Part shown: piece by piece, positions 9,286-20,220 of the stretch
Layout of the letters: the number at the start of each line of letters is the position of its first letter
Numbering within the stretch: position 1 is the stretch's first letter
NCBI RefSeq assembly: GCF_000002865.3
Contig: NW_001865043.1
Location: 851,261 to 897,871 of the forward strand
Direction: 5' to 3'
DNA: 46,611 nucleotides
From: Monosiga brevicollis MX1
Lineage: Eukaryota > Opisthokonta > Choanoflagellata > Craspedida > Salpingoecidae
Notes under the pieces: model-generated
Database searches by the model: none
Seen by the model: only the letters and a program-made list of their open reading frames with translations
Told to the model about the DNA's origin: nothing
Made by a program: the position numbers and the translations under genes

Positions 9286-10527
9286 ATGGCCGATGAGGTG
9301 TGTCATCGCCCACGGTAGCTGCTGCTTCTCCCGAGGCCCAGGGGCCCGTTGGCTCATGTGCCTGATACTCGGAATGTTTGTTTCTGAGTAGCCCGTCAAG
9401 GGCGCCTCCAAGTCGCTGGCACTTCGCATTCAGAAAAAGTTTCTGGGAATGACCGTGAAATCCAAGGGCTCGATCAAAAACTACATTGACGACAACTCTG
9501 GTATGTTGGCCGAGACCGGGGTCCTTGATGAGCAAGGCGCCTGCGTGAGTGGTGTATTAAAACGGAATGCACGCCCTTACGTCTCTTTTGTAGGTGAGCT
9601 TCTCGACTGTCTCTATGATCTGGCTTTGCGCGAGCTGGGCGACAAAAAGGCCGCCAAAAAAGTGCTGAAGGTTTGTCATGCATCCAGGACTGTCCTGTCC
9701 GTCACTTTGTGTCTTGTTGCCTCCTTTGATTTGTCGTCAAGTCTGTTCCTTGGTCAACTCGACTTACCCTCTGATATGCTCATCCCCATCAGGATCTGAT
9801 CAAGGTCGTCGTCAAGCTTGGCTTGCTCTATCAAAAGGGCCAGTTCAATCAAAAGGAACTAAGTGAGTCTGAAGCGTCCAGCCAGACTCGCACGCCTCGA
9901 CTTGAGGAGCTTTCAGTCCTGTGCAATGACACGTGGAGACTTGGGGCCGTATCTCACTCGCTACCCCGCCCTGTGCCATTGCCTAGCCGTTGGTAATGAG
10001 CTTCGTGGCAAGTTCAAAATGGCCATTCTGACCATGGTCTCGTATTACGATGTGGCGTTTACTTTTGATGCCGAGTTCCTCTGCGATTTGTTGAACCAGT
10101 GCCGCGTACGTCAAACAATCCGCTTGGGGTGGGGTATCATTTTTTTTCACATGTTTATTTTTCTTCACAACGACACATCGCCCATGGCCTTATTATGCAT
10201 GCCCAATCCCTTCTGCCGGCTTGCGGCAACACAGGAAGCTCTCCAGGCCTTGATCGCTCGCCACCTCACGGACAAATCCAAGGGGCGCGTCAACAACGTG
10301 TTTGGCTTTTATGGCAACGGTCAGAGTGTGCACCACAACTGTTGCTGCCTCTCATGCCCATTCGCTGCCTCCCATGCCCATTCGCTGCACCCACACTCAC
10401 CCCATTTCTTTTTTTGATGTTGGCAGGCGACGTTCTCACAAAGCTTTACAACACGCCTGAATACAAAGATCTTTTGGACAACATTATCAAATGCATGCGC
10501 CAAATGATCGCTGATAACGTTCTGTAA
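9286..10527 (+). CDS. TNFAIP8 (TIPE)-family protein, complete, 7 exons
   Basis: Exons 9286-9297, 9392-9500, 9594-9670, 9793-9862, 9987-10105, 10235-10319 and 10427-10527 give 190 aa, the usual family length (184-198). Landmarks shared with animal TNFAIP8/TIPE2: S-K-S-L-A-L-R-I-Q-K-K, I-D-D near residue 38, K-K-A-A-K-K-V-L-K-D-L-I-K, L-G-L-L-Y, Q-F-N-Q-K-E-L, M-V-S-Y-Y-D-V, R-H-L-T-D-K-S-K-G-R-V-N-N-V-F and a final D-N-V-L. The fold is an all-helical TIPE homology domain with a central cavity that binds phosphoinositides. Animal members move PIP2/PIP3 and steer leukocyte polarity and cell death. The first coding exon is only 12 nt (M-A-D-E), so the start is the weakest point; all other joins are forced by homology and phase. 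The intron before the last exon holds a 20-bp tandem duplication. Confidence 0.92.
10345..10388 (+). repeat. 20-bp tandem duplication inside a TNFAIP8-like intron
   Basis: Copies 10345-10364 and 10365-10384 differ by one base, with a partial third start after them. It lies wholly within the intron 10320-10426. Confidence 0.75.
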
Positions 10528-10911
10528 CTGCGACAGCCGACTGCGCCGCTGCCCGGTTGACCCGTGCATGCTTCCTTGATGTGTATAACAGCCCCGTGTT
10601 TTTGCCTGCTACTGGCATGATGTCTTTTTTTTTGTCCGCTTTTGTCTTCTTTCCGTGTGACCCGCACGCCCCCTCTCCTCTTATTTTTTTTCTTCTTTCC
10701 AATTCATGATGGCAGTCGTCTCGCAGTCCCTGTACACTGATTCGTTTCTTGTAAAACAAGTCGATTCCTCTTCACATCCAAAGGACAAACTTCCACCCTC
10801 GACATAGGTGAAGCTTACTCAAATACACAAAAGTTATGATCGAATCTGCATTTATTCTGCCAGCCCGCTTCACGTGGCTTACACAGCCTCAGCCCAAGAG
10901 ATCGAGAAATT
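10528..10911. other. Intergenic between convergent TNFAIP8-like and forkhead genes
   Basis: Contains T-rich stretches (about 10625 and 10685), probably 3' UTR of the left gene. No gene was recognised. Confidence 0.5.
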
Positions 10912-13141
10912 TCACATGGGAGTCTTGCGGCCATGGAACACGGTGCCTTGTCCGGCAAGAGACAAGAGGGCGGCTGAAGCAGAGAGCTCATCACCTGTTG
11001 TATCCATGCCGTCCGGCAAATCAGCAACAGGATCCTCTTCTACCTCGGGGAGATTCAGGCGGCGACGAGCCACACCCATAGCTCCGGGTCGTTCGCCCAG
11101 GGCCCCTTCGCCACTGGCCACGGTGGTCATCATCTCAGCGTCATCCATGTCATCCATTTTCTCCGGGCCGTCCGAGTCAGGCTCTCTGGCCGTCTCCTCT
11201 GTCTTGAAACCGCGTACCGACACGGAAGAAGAGAAGGTGAAAAGCGCCGGATTGGGGGATTCGCGTACACGGCGAGCAAATCGGCGGTTGCGCTCCGGAT
11301 CGCGCTCATCGCTCTCAGCCTCCATGCCGGCGAGAATGGAGGCATCCAGCTGACGTACGGGCGTCGCCAGCCTGCACGGGTTACGAAAATAAAAAACCAA
11401 AACGATAAGAAATCACGTTGGAATCGCTGAGCTGCTTACATTTCCAGACACAGCAAGACCAGAGCTGTGGCTCACACAAGGACAGATTTGAACGAGAGGC
11501 AGCAGCGATAGGCGTGTAGCACGTACTCGGCATCTGCTGAACGACCTAGGGCATCGGCACCTCGGGCACTCCGGCCAGGAATGGCAGGTAAGGACTTCTT
11601 ACCACTCAGAGTAAGCAGCATCTGCGCGGCGTCCGCGGGTGCCATGGCACGCGCCTGAGGAGACAACACGAGCTCCTCTTTGATGGCGCGACGGCGGCGG
11701 CCCGTAGTCCCACGCACTGAGTGCGGCGGTCGAGGCCGGCGAGGCGAGCGCGCACGGTCCTCGGGTGGAGGACTAAAAGTCGGGGTATAGCCTGAGACCT
11801 GTAGACTCGCTTGGAGTTCATGAGAGGACGACTTGGCGCGACGCCCGTGCCGTGCTACGCGTTTGCTAGGAGACTGGGCAGCGTGCTGTGCCTTGATTCC
11901 GGCCAGGAATACCAGGCTCTCCGAGAGAAGAGTCCAGCAAGCGCCCTTCATTGGCAGATGGCTGTCGTCTTCGCGTTCCACCTTGACGAAATGACGATTG
12001 GAGCTGCAGAAGATGCGGCAATGACATGGAGATGAGTCGGGGCAAGGCAAAAGCGTAGTTGTCAACGAGTTGCGCGTGTGCTTCCAGCATTAATCAATCG
12101 CCTGGGGTGCTCCGCCGGACCTGAGGTTGTGGCGAATCGAGTTTTTCCAGCTCATGCCAATGGTCGGCGAGCTGAAGTACGGGAAGTTGGATTGAAACCA
12201 AGAGTAAATCTCGCTCACGGTCATGCGGTGTCGTGGGTGTTCCAGCAGGGCCAAAGCAATAAGCGCGTTGAAAGAGACGGCTGGTTTGACTGAAGCATCT
12301 ACATGGGCATTGCTCCGGTCCAGAACGAGTAGCGCTTCGGCTAGATTGGGAAAGTCAGCCAGTGTATCAGAGCCCTGCGCGCTTCCTGAGAGGAGTGATG
12401 AATGTTTTCACGCAGCCATGGAGTGAGGACGAAGGCATCGCAAAGGGGAGATCACGGCAGGCACGGGACGGCCTGCTGCTACAAGCGACCCAGCAAATAT
12501 AGGGGCGAGGTAGATGAAATGGACGTACCACGATCAGCTCGTGAGGTGCGACTGGGCGTCGGGTTGGGATGTACATCGTTGCTCTGAGCTGGTGACGAGG
12601 TCGTTGTCGATTGCATTTCAGCCAGAGCTCCATCGAGCGGCTTGAGATGCTCGCGGAGCCAGGACGTGTGGTTATGCAGCGACGATTGGACACGCTCTAC
12701 ATCGGCCATGTCCGTGCTGCTCCCACTACCATGGGAAGTTGCACTAGGTTGCGCCCGTCGTCCCGGGTGGCGCTGATTCGACTTTAGAGTGTTCGGAGCG
12801 GACCTATCCAGACCCAAAAAGGGTGAGAGGGAAACTATGCGAGGGGGCGGGATTGGAAGCCGGTGGGCCGTCACCAAACGGGGCATTTTGGAATGTAGCA
12901 TGACATACGCCATAGGAAGAAGGCTATTCAAAAGCGACTGAGTGGAGCTGAGATCATCGTGGTGGGGTGCCGTACGCAGGTTTAAGCGTGCGGCGGCACT
13001 GGGCTGTCGTGTGGCCGCATCGGCCAGGGATGTGAGCAGATCATTTTTTGTGCCCAAACCGTCCAATGATCTATCAATGATTATCCACAAGGCACGGGCG
13101 TGAGATGGCATGCTGAGCGCGGGTCCCAGAGGCGTTGGCAT
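10912..13141 (-). CDS. Forkhead-box transcription factor (4 coding exons)
   Basis: Exons on the minus strand: 13141-12529, 12385-12121, 12003-11527 and 11371-10912, giving 604 aa. The forkhead domain is at about residues 237-318 and is split by the intron after N-S-I-R-H-N-L. It shows V-K-P-A-V-S-F, L-I-A-L-A-L-L, M-T-V-S-E-I-Y-S-W-F, F-P-Y-F, W-K-N-S-I-R-H-N-L (helix 3, the base-reading helix, intact), S-S-N-R-H-F-V-K-V and C-W-T-L. The opening K-P-A-V-S-F replaces the usual K-P-P-Y-S-Y. The N-terminal 200 residues and the C-terminal 280 are Ser/Pro/Arg-rich with no other domain. The C-terminal part has an acidic Met/Asp patch that could activate transcription. Joins are fixed by phase and by the domain. 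The start is the first in-frame ATG, so a further 5' exon is possible. I cannot assign a Fox class. Confidence 0.88.
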
Positions 13142-13427
13142 GAACGCGAGGCACGGGGAGCTCGCGCGTGCCGGACGCCCGAAGAGAAGAGGCAAGTCCG
13201 ATTTGGTAAGGAGGCGGAACTGCAGCTGAATGGCCCGAGTACCTACCGGCCAGGACGGCGCACGGGCAGAGCCGAGGAAGCAGTGGCAAAGGGGCTCGGG
13301 CTGGCACTGTTACTGGCGGGAAGCTCCGCTCGCGCAGCCATGGCCGACATGGCAACCGCAGTGACCCGCCGGCCACCCGACGGCAGCCTGTCGAGGCGAG
13401 CGGCCCGGGTTGCTGGGGGGCGGGCGG

Positions 13428-13433
13428 TATATA
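13428..13433 (-). promoter_or_regulatory. TATATA box candidate upstream of forkhead gene
   Basis: TATATA sits 287 nt before the forkhead ATG in otherwise GC-rich DNA. The motif is palindromic and no transcription start is known, so this is weak. Confidence 0.2.
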
Positions 13434-14062
13434 GGGTTAAGAACCCTTGGCAGCCCAAGCCGGCAGGCAAAAGCCCGTCAAGGAAGCCGGACACGGGTTC
13501 GGCCTTTAAAGCCGGTCCGAGGGGCAGGTTAGCAACCGCCTGTCATAGAAAAGCCGGTCAAATATTCATCGAGTTAAGTTGCGAGCGGAGAGCGGAGCGG
13601 AGAGCGGAGCGGAGGCAGAAGGGCTTCAAGAAAGCATATATGCCTTCCTTGCGTATCCAAGGGGAGCCCACAGAGTCTGCCCCAAGCTTGTCTGCTGCTT
13701 TCAATGCCGTTTCCTTTTGGCAAGTGCGATGCAGGACTTGCCTTATCGAGAGCCAGGTGTGGCAGGCAAGACGACCGTGTGGGCACTCGAGGGGGAAGAG
13801 GCTGAATGATACGACCAGACCAGGTCTGGTTGCTGGAAAGCAGGTGATGGAACTTGAGTGAGCGGAGATGGCAAGGAGGAAGCAGAAATAGCACGACGGC
13901 ACAATGTCAAGCAATAAAGACGAGAGGGGGAGAGAGAGAGAGGGGGGGAGAGGGGGGGGACGAGGAGAAGGTTGTGCCGATTGAGCTGAGCAGCTCTTTC
14001 TTGTCCAACCTCTCGTTAGCAACAGCCACCCGCGCCACTTTTCCCTGTGCACATGCCCAACA

Positions 14063-14075
14063 CAGAGAGAGAGAG

Positions 14076-14109
<34 letters not shown>

Positions 14110-14130
14110 CTCTCTCTCTCTCTCTCTCTC
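14063..14130. repeat. Compound AG/AC/CT microsatellite
   Basis: An (AG)n block is followed by (AC)n and (CT)n with almost no interruption. Confidence 0.9.
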
Positions 14131-14697
14131 AGAGAAAGAGATGCTTCACGTAGATTTGTGTCGTGTTTTGTCACACGTTATGTAGTGGTTGCCACGCGCC
14201 AGCGCCAGTATGCATGTTGCGCACGAGATCAAGCCGTCACACTTGTAGGTGTGGAGAAGAGGGGGATCAAGCCAAAAATACCACACTTGAGAACAAAGGC
14301 TGCGGAAATAAGACATCAATCCGGAGCGCTCTCTGCACACAAGGAAGGAGGGCGGGAGAGCCAGAGGACGAAGATCAGAGAGCCAGCCGGTGTGGCCAGT
14401 CGGTGTGTTGACTTGACGTCCCGCTTTTGCTTGACGGATGTTAATCTCAGTTCTTGTTATTTCATGTTTTTTTTTTTCGTCTGTTGTTCCTTGGAGCCGT
14501 TCGCCGATTGTCGCGTGGCATGGTCAAACATTCTTAAAATCTCATCTATCTTTGTGGGCTACGATGGCAAAGCAACGCGGGCTTTGCGCCACGTCAAAGA
14601 GTGGGACGCGTGATACACGTCCACAGCCCTGCTCAAGCAAGTACAAACACCGATCGTTGACGAGTACACTTTCAATCACCAACTCCACCACCATCTA

Positions 14698-16652
14698 TCA
14701 TGCCCATCGCTTAGATGAGTGCCGAAAACCAGCCACCAAAGAAACGGTGTTTGAAAGTGGGCGCACCTGCAGGGTCAAAAAGATGCGGAGATATGCCTCC
14801 AAAGGTGCCCGATGCTCAAAGGTCCGCCGGATCTAAGGGAGGAGGGGGGTCCATCAGCCGTGTGCCTTTGAATCGGGTGCCTGATCAAACCCGATGCTTA
14901 CCTCGTCCATGACAAGGATGCGCGCCGCTTCCTGTGCAGCAAGATCCTCCTCATTCACCGGCTCGTCGAGGTGAGCCACCCGGCTAAGAAAACAGGGGCA
15001 GAGGGGGCGCATCGACACACAATCAAGCACACACCAATGCAGCGAGAGGCATCTCCGACAAGAACAAGTCTGGGCATCGGCGCCGACTGACCAATTTTCA
15101 AACGCCTTGGCCAAGTAGCTTTCAAAATCAGGACCATACTGAAGCCTATTTGAGCAAGTGATGGTGTTGTGGCGTGGGTACGAGGCCTGCCTTTACCAAG
15201 TGGAGAACAGGTATACATTTAAAAAGGTTTGGCAGGACGTAAACTCGACGCTTGCGCTGCTCCTTACCGACTGAGCTTGAAGCGCACCGATTTGATGCGC
15301 CAATTGGGATGCCGATCCAGTACCTCTTCAACCACGGTCCGGTACAGCGTGGCTCGCACGCCAAATGCACAATCTTCCGGTGATCCCGCCAAGGTTTTGG
15401 CCAAGTTGGAGGCAGACGCGCGCCTCATTGAGAAGGGATCGATGACACGAAAGCGGTCTGTCGTCCGCATCTCGTCATGCGCCGCCGCGCTCATGGGAAA
15501 CGCGGCAAACACTCGGGCGCCAGACACCAGGGCAGGCTGGTAGTGGTAGTCGTCGTGTCCTGGCTGCATGTTGAAACGTCCGGGCAGCGCATTCGTTGTT
15601 GAGGGTTGCGACTGAGACTGCGCCGGACGGTAACTTCCTAGCACCTGATCGGCCCGTGCCTGCCTTGCCCCATCTGCCAGTGCATCTGCTGTCTGACAAC
15701 GACAAAACCAGTCGTAGGTGCGTCCTTGCTGCAGCGAAAGACCGTGGTAACAACAACCGACCACGGCCAAGCTGCGCAGCCCTGGGTGCTCCGCAAAGGA
15801 GGTCAGCATGCTGGGGGTCAAGTCTCCGCAACAGTGCAAGCCTGTCATGAGCACCGCTGAAAGGTCCGACGCCGAATCCAGTCTATCTGGAGCGAGATCC
15901 AGGTGATTGACGGTCTGGATGGTTCGCAGGGCCCGCGTGACGACCGCCTCATTCTCTGCGTGCTGCTGCCACTCGAGGCGACCATGCACGATACTAAACC
16001 CAGTTGCATTGATCTGACCGTCTGCAGCCAATCGCTGCACGGGGCGCTGTCGCAACACCCGCTCATCGCGAGCCGTGGCACCGGCGTGGATGGATTGGTT
16101 TCCCTCGACGCCCACATATCGGGCCGTGGGATCTGAGAGCCGCAAGAGCTGTCCTATGTATGCCGAGCCGGCTCCAATGTCCAGTATCGCCTCGCAGTCC
16201 TCACTCCGGCGCAAACCATCCAATAGCGCTACCAACCGTCGAGATTCGTGCCGCTTCTTGGGTGTGGCACCCTTCATTTGCTGCAGCGCGTGCGTCAAGA
16301 TGGGTCCGTCCGGCAGGTCCACGGGGGCACGCGCCGCGTGTTCGCGATTGCCCACGGCCAGAAACGCACAAAGATCGTCCGGCATGTCGGCAACCAATGA
16401 CTCACCGAGCTCATGTCGGTCCCGGCACAGACGAGCCAAGTCATAAGCTGAGCAGCTGCTCAGCACCGATGCCCAGGCGCTGGGGATGCGCTCGTGCAGA
16501 TGAGCGGTGAAAAAGGTGATCACGGGCGCATTGTGCAGCCATTTGAATTCGTCCAGCCAGCGCAAGTCTGCAGCAAGATGTTTTTGCAACTCCTCAGCTT
16601 GGACCTCACAAGCTCCTACAGCGGCAGCTACAGCTGCCGTATCCCCGTCCAT
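14698..16652 (-). CDS. METTL25-like SAM-dependent methyltransferase (4 exons)
   Basis: Exons 16652-15268, 15145-15092, 14983-14902 and 14832-14698 give 551 aa (human METTL25 is about 600). The methyltransferase core has I-L-D-I-G-A-G-S (motif I, SAM binding), V-G-V-E-G-N closing strand 2, T-G-L-H-C-C-G-D-L and V-V-G-C-C-Y-H-G-L; the last two are hallmarks of the METTL25/RRNAD1 family. The N-terminal F-F-T-A-H-L region matches the family's helical cap. Exon 2 carries Y-G-P-D-F-E-S-Y-L-A-K-A-F, corresponding to the family's F-x-x-Y-V-R-R-x-L. The first 461 residues are secure. Exons 2-3 fit by phase. The last exon is only weakly similar, so the true C-terminus (family consensus L-F-D-P) may use another splice near 14740. 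The substrate of this family is not settled. Start is the first ATG in the open frame. Confidence 0.82.
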
Positions 16653-17166
16653 GCTCGCCTGCCCACGTGTCAACTGCCCGTTGATGTTTTTTGACAATTT
16701 GCACTTGAACAATCAAAAAAATTGGAAAAGATCGATTAACTAGAAGTGAGAACTGAAGTGCCGCGACAAGAGAAGAGATGGGTGGGGCAAAGGGTGTTTT
16801 TTTCTTTTTTTCTTAGCCTTTGGCAAACGCGGGTTGGACACCAGATCACGCCCGATGCAAGGGTGGTTTCAGCTGAAAAGGGTAGGGCAAAACCTCAAAT
16901 CAGCAAACAAACAAACAGAGGGTTTACCATGAAAGAAGACATCAAGAAAGACGAGGTGGCCAGCACCGAATGCTCTCAGACACCAGACGCTCATAGACCT
17001 GGGAAGGAGGAAGGATTGACAATACAAAACAAAACAAAAAAACAAAACAACAACAATAAGGGAAATCAACTCTCAAAACAATGCGCGCCGGCGGCCAGTC
17101 GCAGCAGTCTCTGCAAGAGCCAAGACGCCATGAGAGGCATCGGAATATCGAGCTGAGGATGCGAAT
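16653..17166. other. Intergenic, A-rich
   Basis: Contains A/AAC-rich sequence at about 17025-17060, probably 5' flank of the METTL25-like gene and 3' flank of the next. No gene was seen. Confidence 0.5.
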
Positions 17167-18201
17167 TTAGCGCACGAGGACCATGTGAGGATCGAGGTAA
17201 ATTTGCTCGTAACCATGGTCGATGGCGCACATGTGGAAGCTGAGGTGCTCGCAATCGTCACCCGAGTATTTGCAGTGGTCAAAGATGGAACGGTTGTAAA
17301 TGGCAAAGCCACCAAAGCAAGATTGCAGACGCAAGGCTGGGGTCTCGGGTCCAAGCTCAAGGGGATCGATAGCGGGCTCGCCGCAGGTAGAGCAGGCGTA
17401 ACGCACGCGATTGCCAGCCATGTCTTGAATGGCAAAGTCATCATAGTGACGGCGACCACCAAAGAGATGGACATGCCAATTGATACCATGCGCACAAACC
17501 ACGTCAAAGTTGAGACGAAAGGCTGCCTGAATAGCCCGCTCAGCAGGCAAAGTCACAAGGTCCATGTCCACCACAATGGCGTAGTCAGCCGTGTTGTAGG
17601 GAGCAGCGCGCATCATGTCCACTAGCCGATTGCGCAGCTTGGCCATGGCATAGGTGCGCCGTTTGCTCTTCTCTCCAAACTGAAAGGGAAGGGTGTCATC
17701 ATAGAGCTGGAGGCTAAGCGCGTGCACGTGATCATCCTCGCGAGCCAGCTGCCGTAGCAGGGCCGGCGTTTGATCCACCGAGTCATTTTCCAAGATGAGG
17801 ATTTGATAGTTTTTGAATAATTTGCCAATTTTGTGTAGGCTAGCCATGGTACGCGGCAACATCTGCTCGTTGTCGCGGCAAAGGCCCAAAATGACGACGG
17901 TAAACTCTTTCGGGCGGTCCTGAATGTGTTCAGGAAGGAGCTGCAGCATCGTGTCCTGGGCAATGGTGACGTCCGAATCAATAAAGGCGGCGTAGAGACG
18001 CCGGCCAGTCGTAAAGGTCCGCAATGGATAGCGCAGAGACAAGGCATGTAGCGAGAAGAAGGAGACGAGCACGAGGAGGACGGCGAGCACATTGCCCAGG
18101 GTGATGCGACAAGGCACGCCGCGGCAGGTAAAGGCAATGTGCAGCTGGCATACCCGCGCGAAACGATGGCGGAATATCGTAAATCGTCGCCACAGACTCA
18201 T
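17167..18201 (-). CDS. Type II membrane glycosyltransferase-like protein (GT-A fold)
   Basis: Single exon, 344 aa. A short basic cytoplasmic tail is followed by one membrane segment at about residues 35-55, so the catalytic part faces the Golgi lumen. The lumenal domain starts F-T-V-V-I-L-G-L-C-R-D-N and has I-L-I-L-E-N-D-S-x-D-x-T, as in transferases that read a nucleotide-sugar. V-V-D-M-D-L at 212-214 is the DxD metal/sugar site. Downstream, C-F-G-G-F-A-I-Y and C-E-H-L-S-F-H resemble eukaryotic and giant-virus enzymes related to fungal CAP59/mannosyltransferases. I cannot fix the CAZy family or the sugar. The neighbouring plus-strand gene is another Golgi transferase, transcribed divergently 843 nt away. 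The start ATG directly precedes the basic tail. Confidence 0.78.
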   Translation of the reverse strand: MSLWRRFTIFRHRFARVCQLHIAFTCRGVPCRITLGNVLAVLLVLVSFFSLHALSLRYPLRTFTTGRRLYAAFIDSDVTIAQDTMLQLLPEHIQDRPKEFTVVILGLCRDNEQMLPRTMASLHKIGKLFKNYQILILENDSVDQTPALLRQLAREDDHVHALSLQLYDDTLPFQFGEKSKRRTYAMAKLRNRLVDMMRAAPYNTADYAIVVDMDLVTLPAERAIQAAFRLNFDVVCAHGINWHVHLFGGRRHYDDFAIQDMAGNRVRYACSTCGEPAIDPLELGPETPALRLQSCFGGFAIYNRSIFDHCKYSGDDCEHLSFHMCAIDHGYEQIYLDPHMVLVR

Positions 18202-19044
18202 GACGGCTGCCCCACGTGCTCATTGGCACACCGGTACCGCGGAAGTGGGTAACACGGCGTGGGACCCTTGGCCGCTCACATCCACTGAATGCAATGTTCG
18301 GGCCCAGTGACTACCTGGCTTGTCCCATTGACCCCAGCTTCTTGCCGTCGGCGGGCAGCATGATTTGATCAACCCAAAGCAAGCGATCAGGGGCCATGGA
18401 CCGTGCACATTGGTGTTCCCCTCTTGTCAGTCGCACAACCAGAGCTTGCGCCGGCCCGGGCGCGCAGGCTGGTGTGGACAGACAGCGATGGGTCTGAGTT
18501 GCTTCGTTGACACAGCCAAGCAGCCCTAGTTGGTCAGGAAGTCAAAATCAATGCAATGAGAACAGGATGCAGTTGAACCCAGATTCAAAGTCAAGTCAAA
18601 ACGCCAGCGTCCCCCAAGAGGCGCACACCAACCGATCACTGCCGCTCACTGCACAAGAAGGAAATTATCTGATAAAAAAAAAACCGAAAGACAGAGAGAG
18701 AGCGAGACACACACACACACACACACACCAACACAAATTATTTTATTTTTATTTTTATTGAACTTTTCCCAGTGCGTGCTCATTATTAAACCGAAAAATA
18801 CAAAAATAAAAACAGCAACAACAGCAGTAAACGTCTGACATTGACGAGCTGAATAATTTTTTGTTTTTTTGGGTGCACCGGCAGTTAACGAGTTTACCGG
18901 CAGATGGCTGGTGGCGAGTGGCAAATGGCGAATGGCTGCGAGGGACGCAGTGCAGTGCATGGTGTTGAGGTTGTGAGTGTGCGGATATAGCTGTGGCAAG
19001 AGGTAAAAGCAGCCTGAAGGTACATGCGGTGAAGATCGTGCAGC
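18202..19044. other. Shared divergent promoter region of two glycosyltransferases
   Basis: 843 nt between two start codons facing away from each other. It holds an (AC)n repeat at 18707-18728 and an A/T-rich part at about 18735-18870. Promoter elements cannot be pinpointed. Confidence 0.5.
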
Positions 19045-20220
19045 ATGTTTCCTCGGGTGCCGCGTCCCACCGTGCTGCGGGTGGCCATGTACCTGGCTCT
19101 GGGGACTTACTTCCTGCTGGTCATGGGCGTATGGTTCAAGCAGTCTGACTGGAAGAGCTATGCCGTTCACCACCCCCGTTGCAACCACGACCATAATGTG
19201 GCCGTAACCCCAGATGACATTGCCGTTCTTGTCGTGACGGGCCAGGGCGTGCATGATCAGCGCTTGCCCCTGATCCGCGGCCCAAAGGCCACGTGGAACC
19301 ACTTCAAACAGCTCTTGGTCGTGAGCGACCAAGCTACCGCGCAAACGGACACGCTCAAGACCAAAGTGCGCGTGCCCGGCGGAGAGACTGGGTATTGCAA
19401 GGCTCAGGAACGCTATGTATATGGCTTTTACGACCTCGTTCACCGCTACCCTGACGCCAAGTACTACATTGTTGCCGATGACGACGTCATCGTTTCCACC
19501 TCCCGCCTCCTCCATGTCCTGCGGTACTGCAACCCCAACAGGCCCTTTGAGATGGGCCACGACTATGTCTCACGTCTCAATCTTTTTGAATTCCCCATAT
19601 ACGGCCTGCAATACATCCTCTGGACCTTTGTCGGGGGCCCTCTGCCACCACGCCACAAGACCATTTACGGTGGCGTGCTCATCTTCAGTGCTGGTGCCGC
19701 TCGTGAGCTCGTGCAAATGGGTCAGCTGGATAAGTGCCTGGAGGATATGGCTGCCGCCATCGCCCAAAACGCCTACATGGACTTTGTCCGCATGCCCATC
19801 GGCACTGGATGCGCTTACCACCAGGACCATGTTTTTTACGCCTGCACTGTCGCCAAATATGTGCGCGGTGAAGCAATCACGCCCAATGATCTGCTCCACT
19901 TTAGCCCCAAGACGCTGAAGGAACGTCACCTTACCAACGTCGTTGGCATCCATCATATTTATGATGCTCAAGATTGGCTGATCAATGATTTGTGGAGCCA
20001 TGCCTCAACGTGGGTGCCCCTCCTCCGTACCTCGACAGAGACCCAATCTGGCGAAGACCCCATCGAGGCTGGCGACATCGAGCTTCGCAACATTATCGAC
20101 CATCTAACCGCTGAGCGGGCCAAGCCGGCTTCCGCGGTGGATGATAACGCTGTGGCTGGTCTTTTTCGCCAACTCTTTTCCAACCTCTTTGAGCGCGACT
20201 ATGCACGCTCTAACAACTAA
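19045..20220 (+). CDS. Fringe-like / GT31-type Golgi glycosyltransferase
   Basis: Single exon, 391 aa. The membrane anchor is at about residues 10-29, giving type II topology. The catalytic domain has Y-Y-I-V-A-D-D-D at 145-147, the DDD metal site of Fringe and core-1 beta3-galactosyltransferases. Y-G-G-V-L-I-F-S-A-G-A matches the family's glycine-rich G-G-A-G strand, and G-C-A-Y-H-Q-D-H-V-F matches its late acidic loop. Two Cys (C118, near-match C156) could pair as in Fringe. It would add a beta-linked sugar to secreted or membrane proteins; donor and acceptor are not readable from sequence. The ATG precedes the anchor directly. It is divergent from the transferase at 17167-18201. Confidence 0.8.
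   Translation: MFPRVPRPTVLRVAMYLALGTYFLLVMGVWFKQSDWKSYAVHHPRCNHDHNVAVTPDDIAVLVVTGQGVHDQRLPLIRGPKATWNHFKQLLVVSDQATAQTDTLKTKVRVPGGETGYCKAQERYVYGFYDLVHRYPDAKYYIVADDDVIVSTSRLLHVLRYCNPNRPFEMGHDYVSRLNLFEFPIYGLQYILWTFVGGPLPPRHKTIYGGVLIFSAGAARELVQMGQLDKCLEDMAAAIAQNAYMDFVRMPIGTGCAYHQDHVFYACTVAKYVRGEAITPNDLLHFSPKTLKERHLTNVVGIHHIYDAQDWLINDLWSHASTWVPLLRTSTETQSGEDPIEAGDIELRNIIDHLTAERAKPASAVDDNAVAGLFRQLFSNLFERDYARSNN

Larger units (their letters stand above)
13142..14697. other. Gene-poor 1.5 kb: purine repeats and AG/AC/CT microsatellite
   Basis: A GAGCGG-type purine repeat lies at about 13577-13617 and a compound (AG)(AC)(CT) microsatellite at 14063-14130. Open frames on both strands have no family features. 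It includes the presumed promoter of the forkhead gene. Confidence 0.5.

Noticed and set aside
13100-13861. 253-codon plus-strand frame opposite the forkhead 5' region
   Set aside because: It overlaps forkhead exon 1 on the other strand, is Arg/Ala-rich and matches no family.
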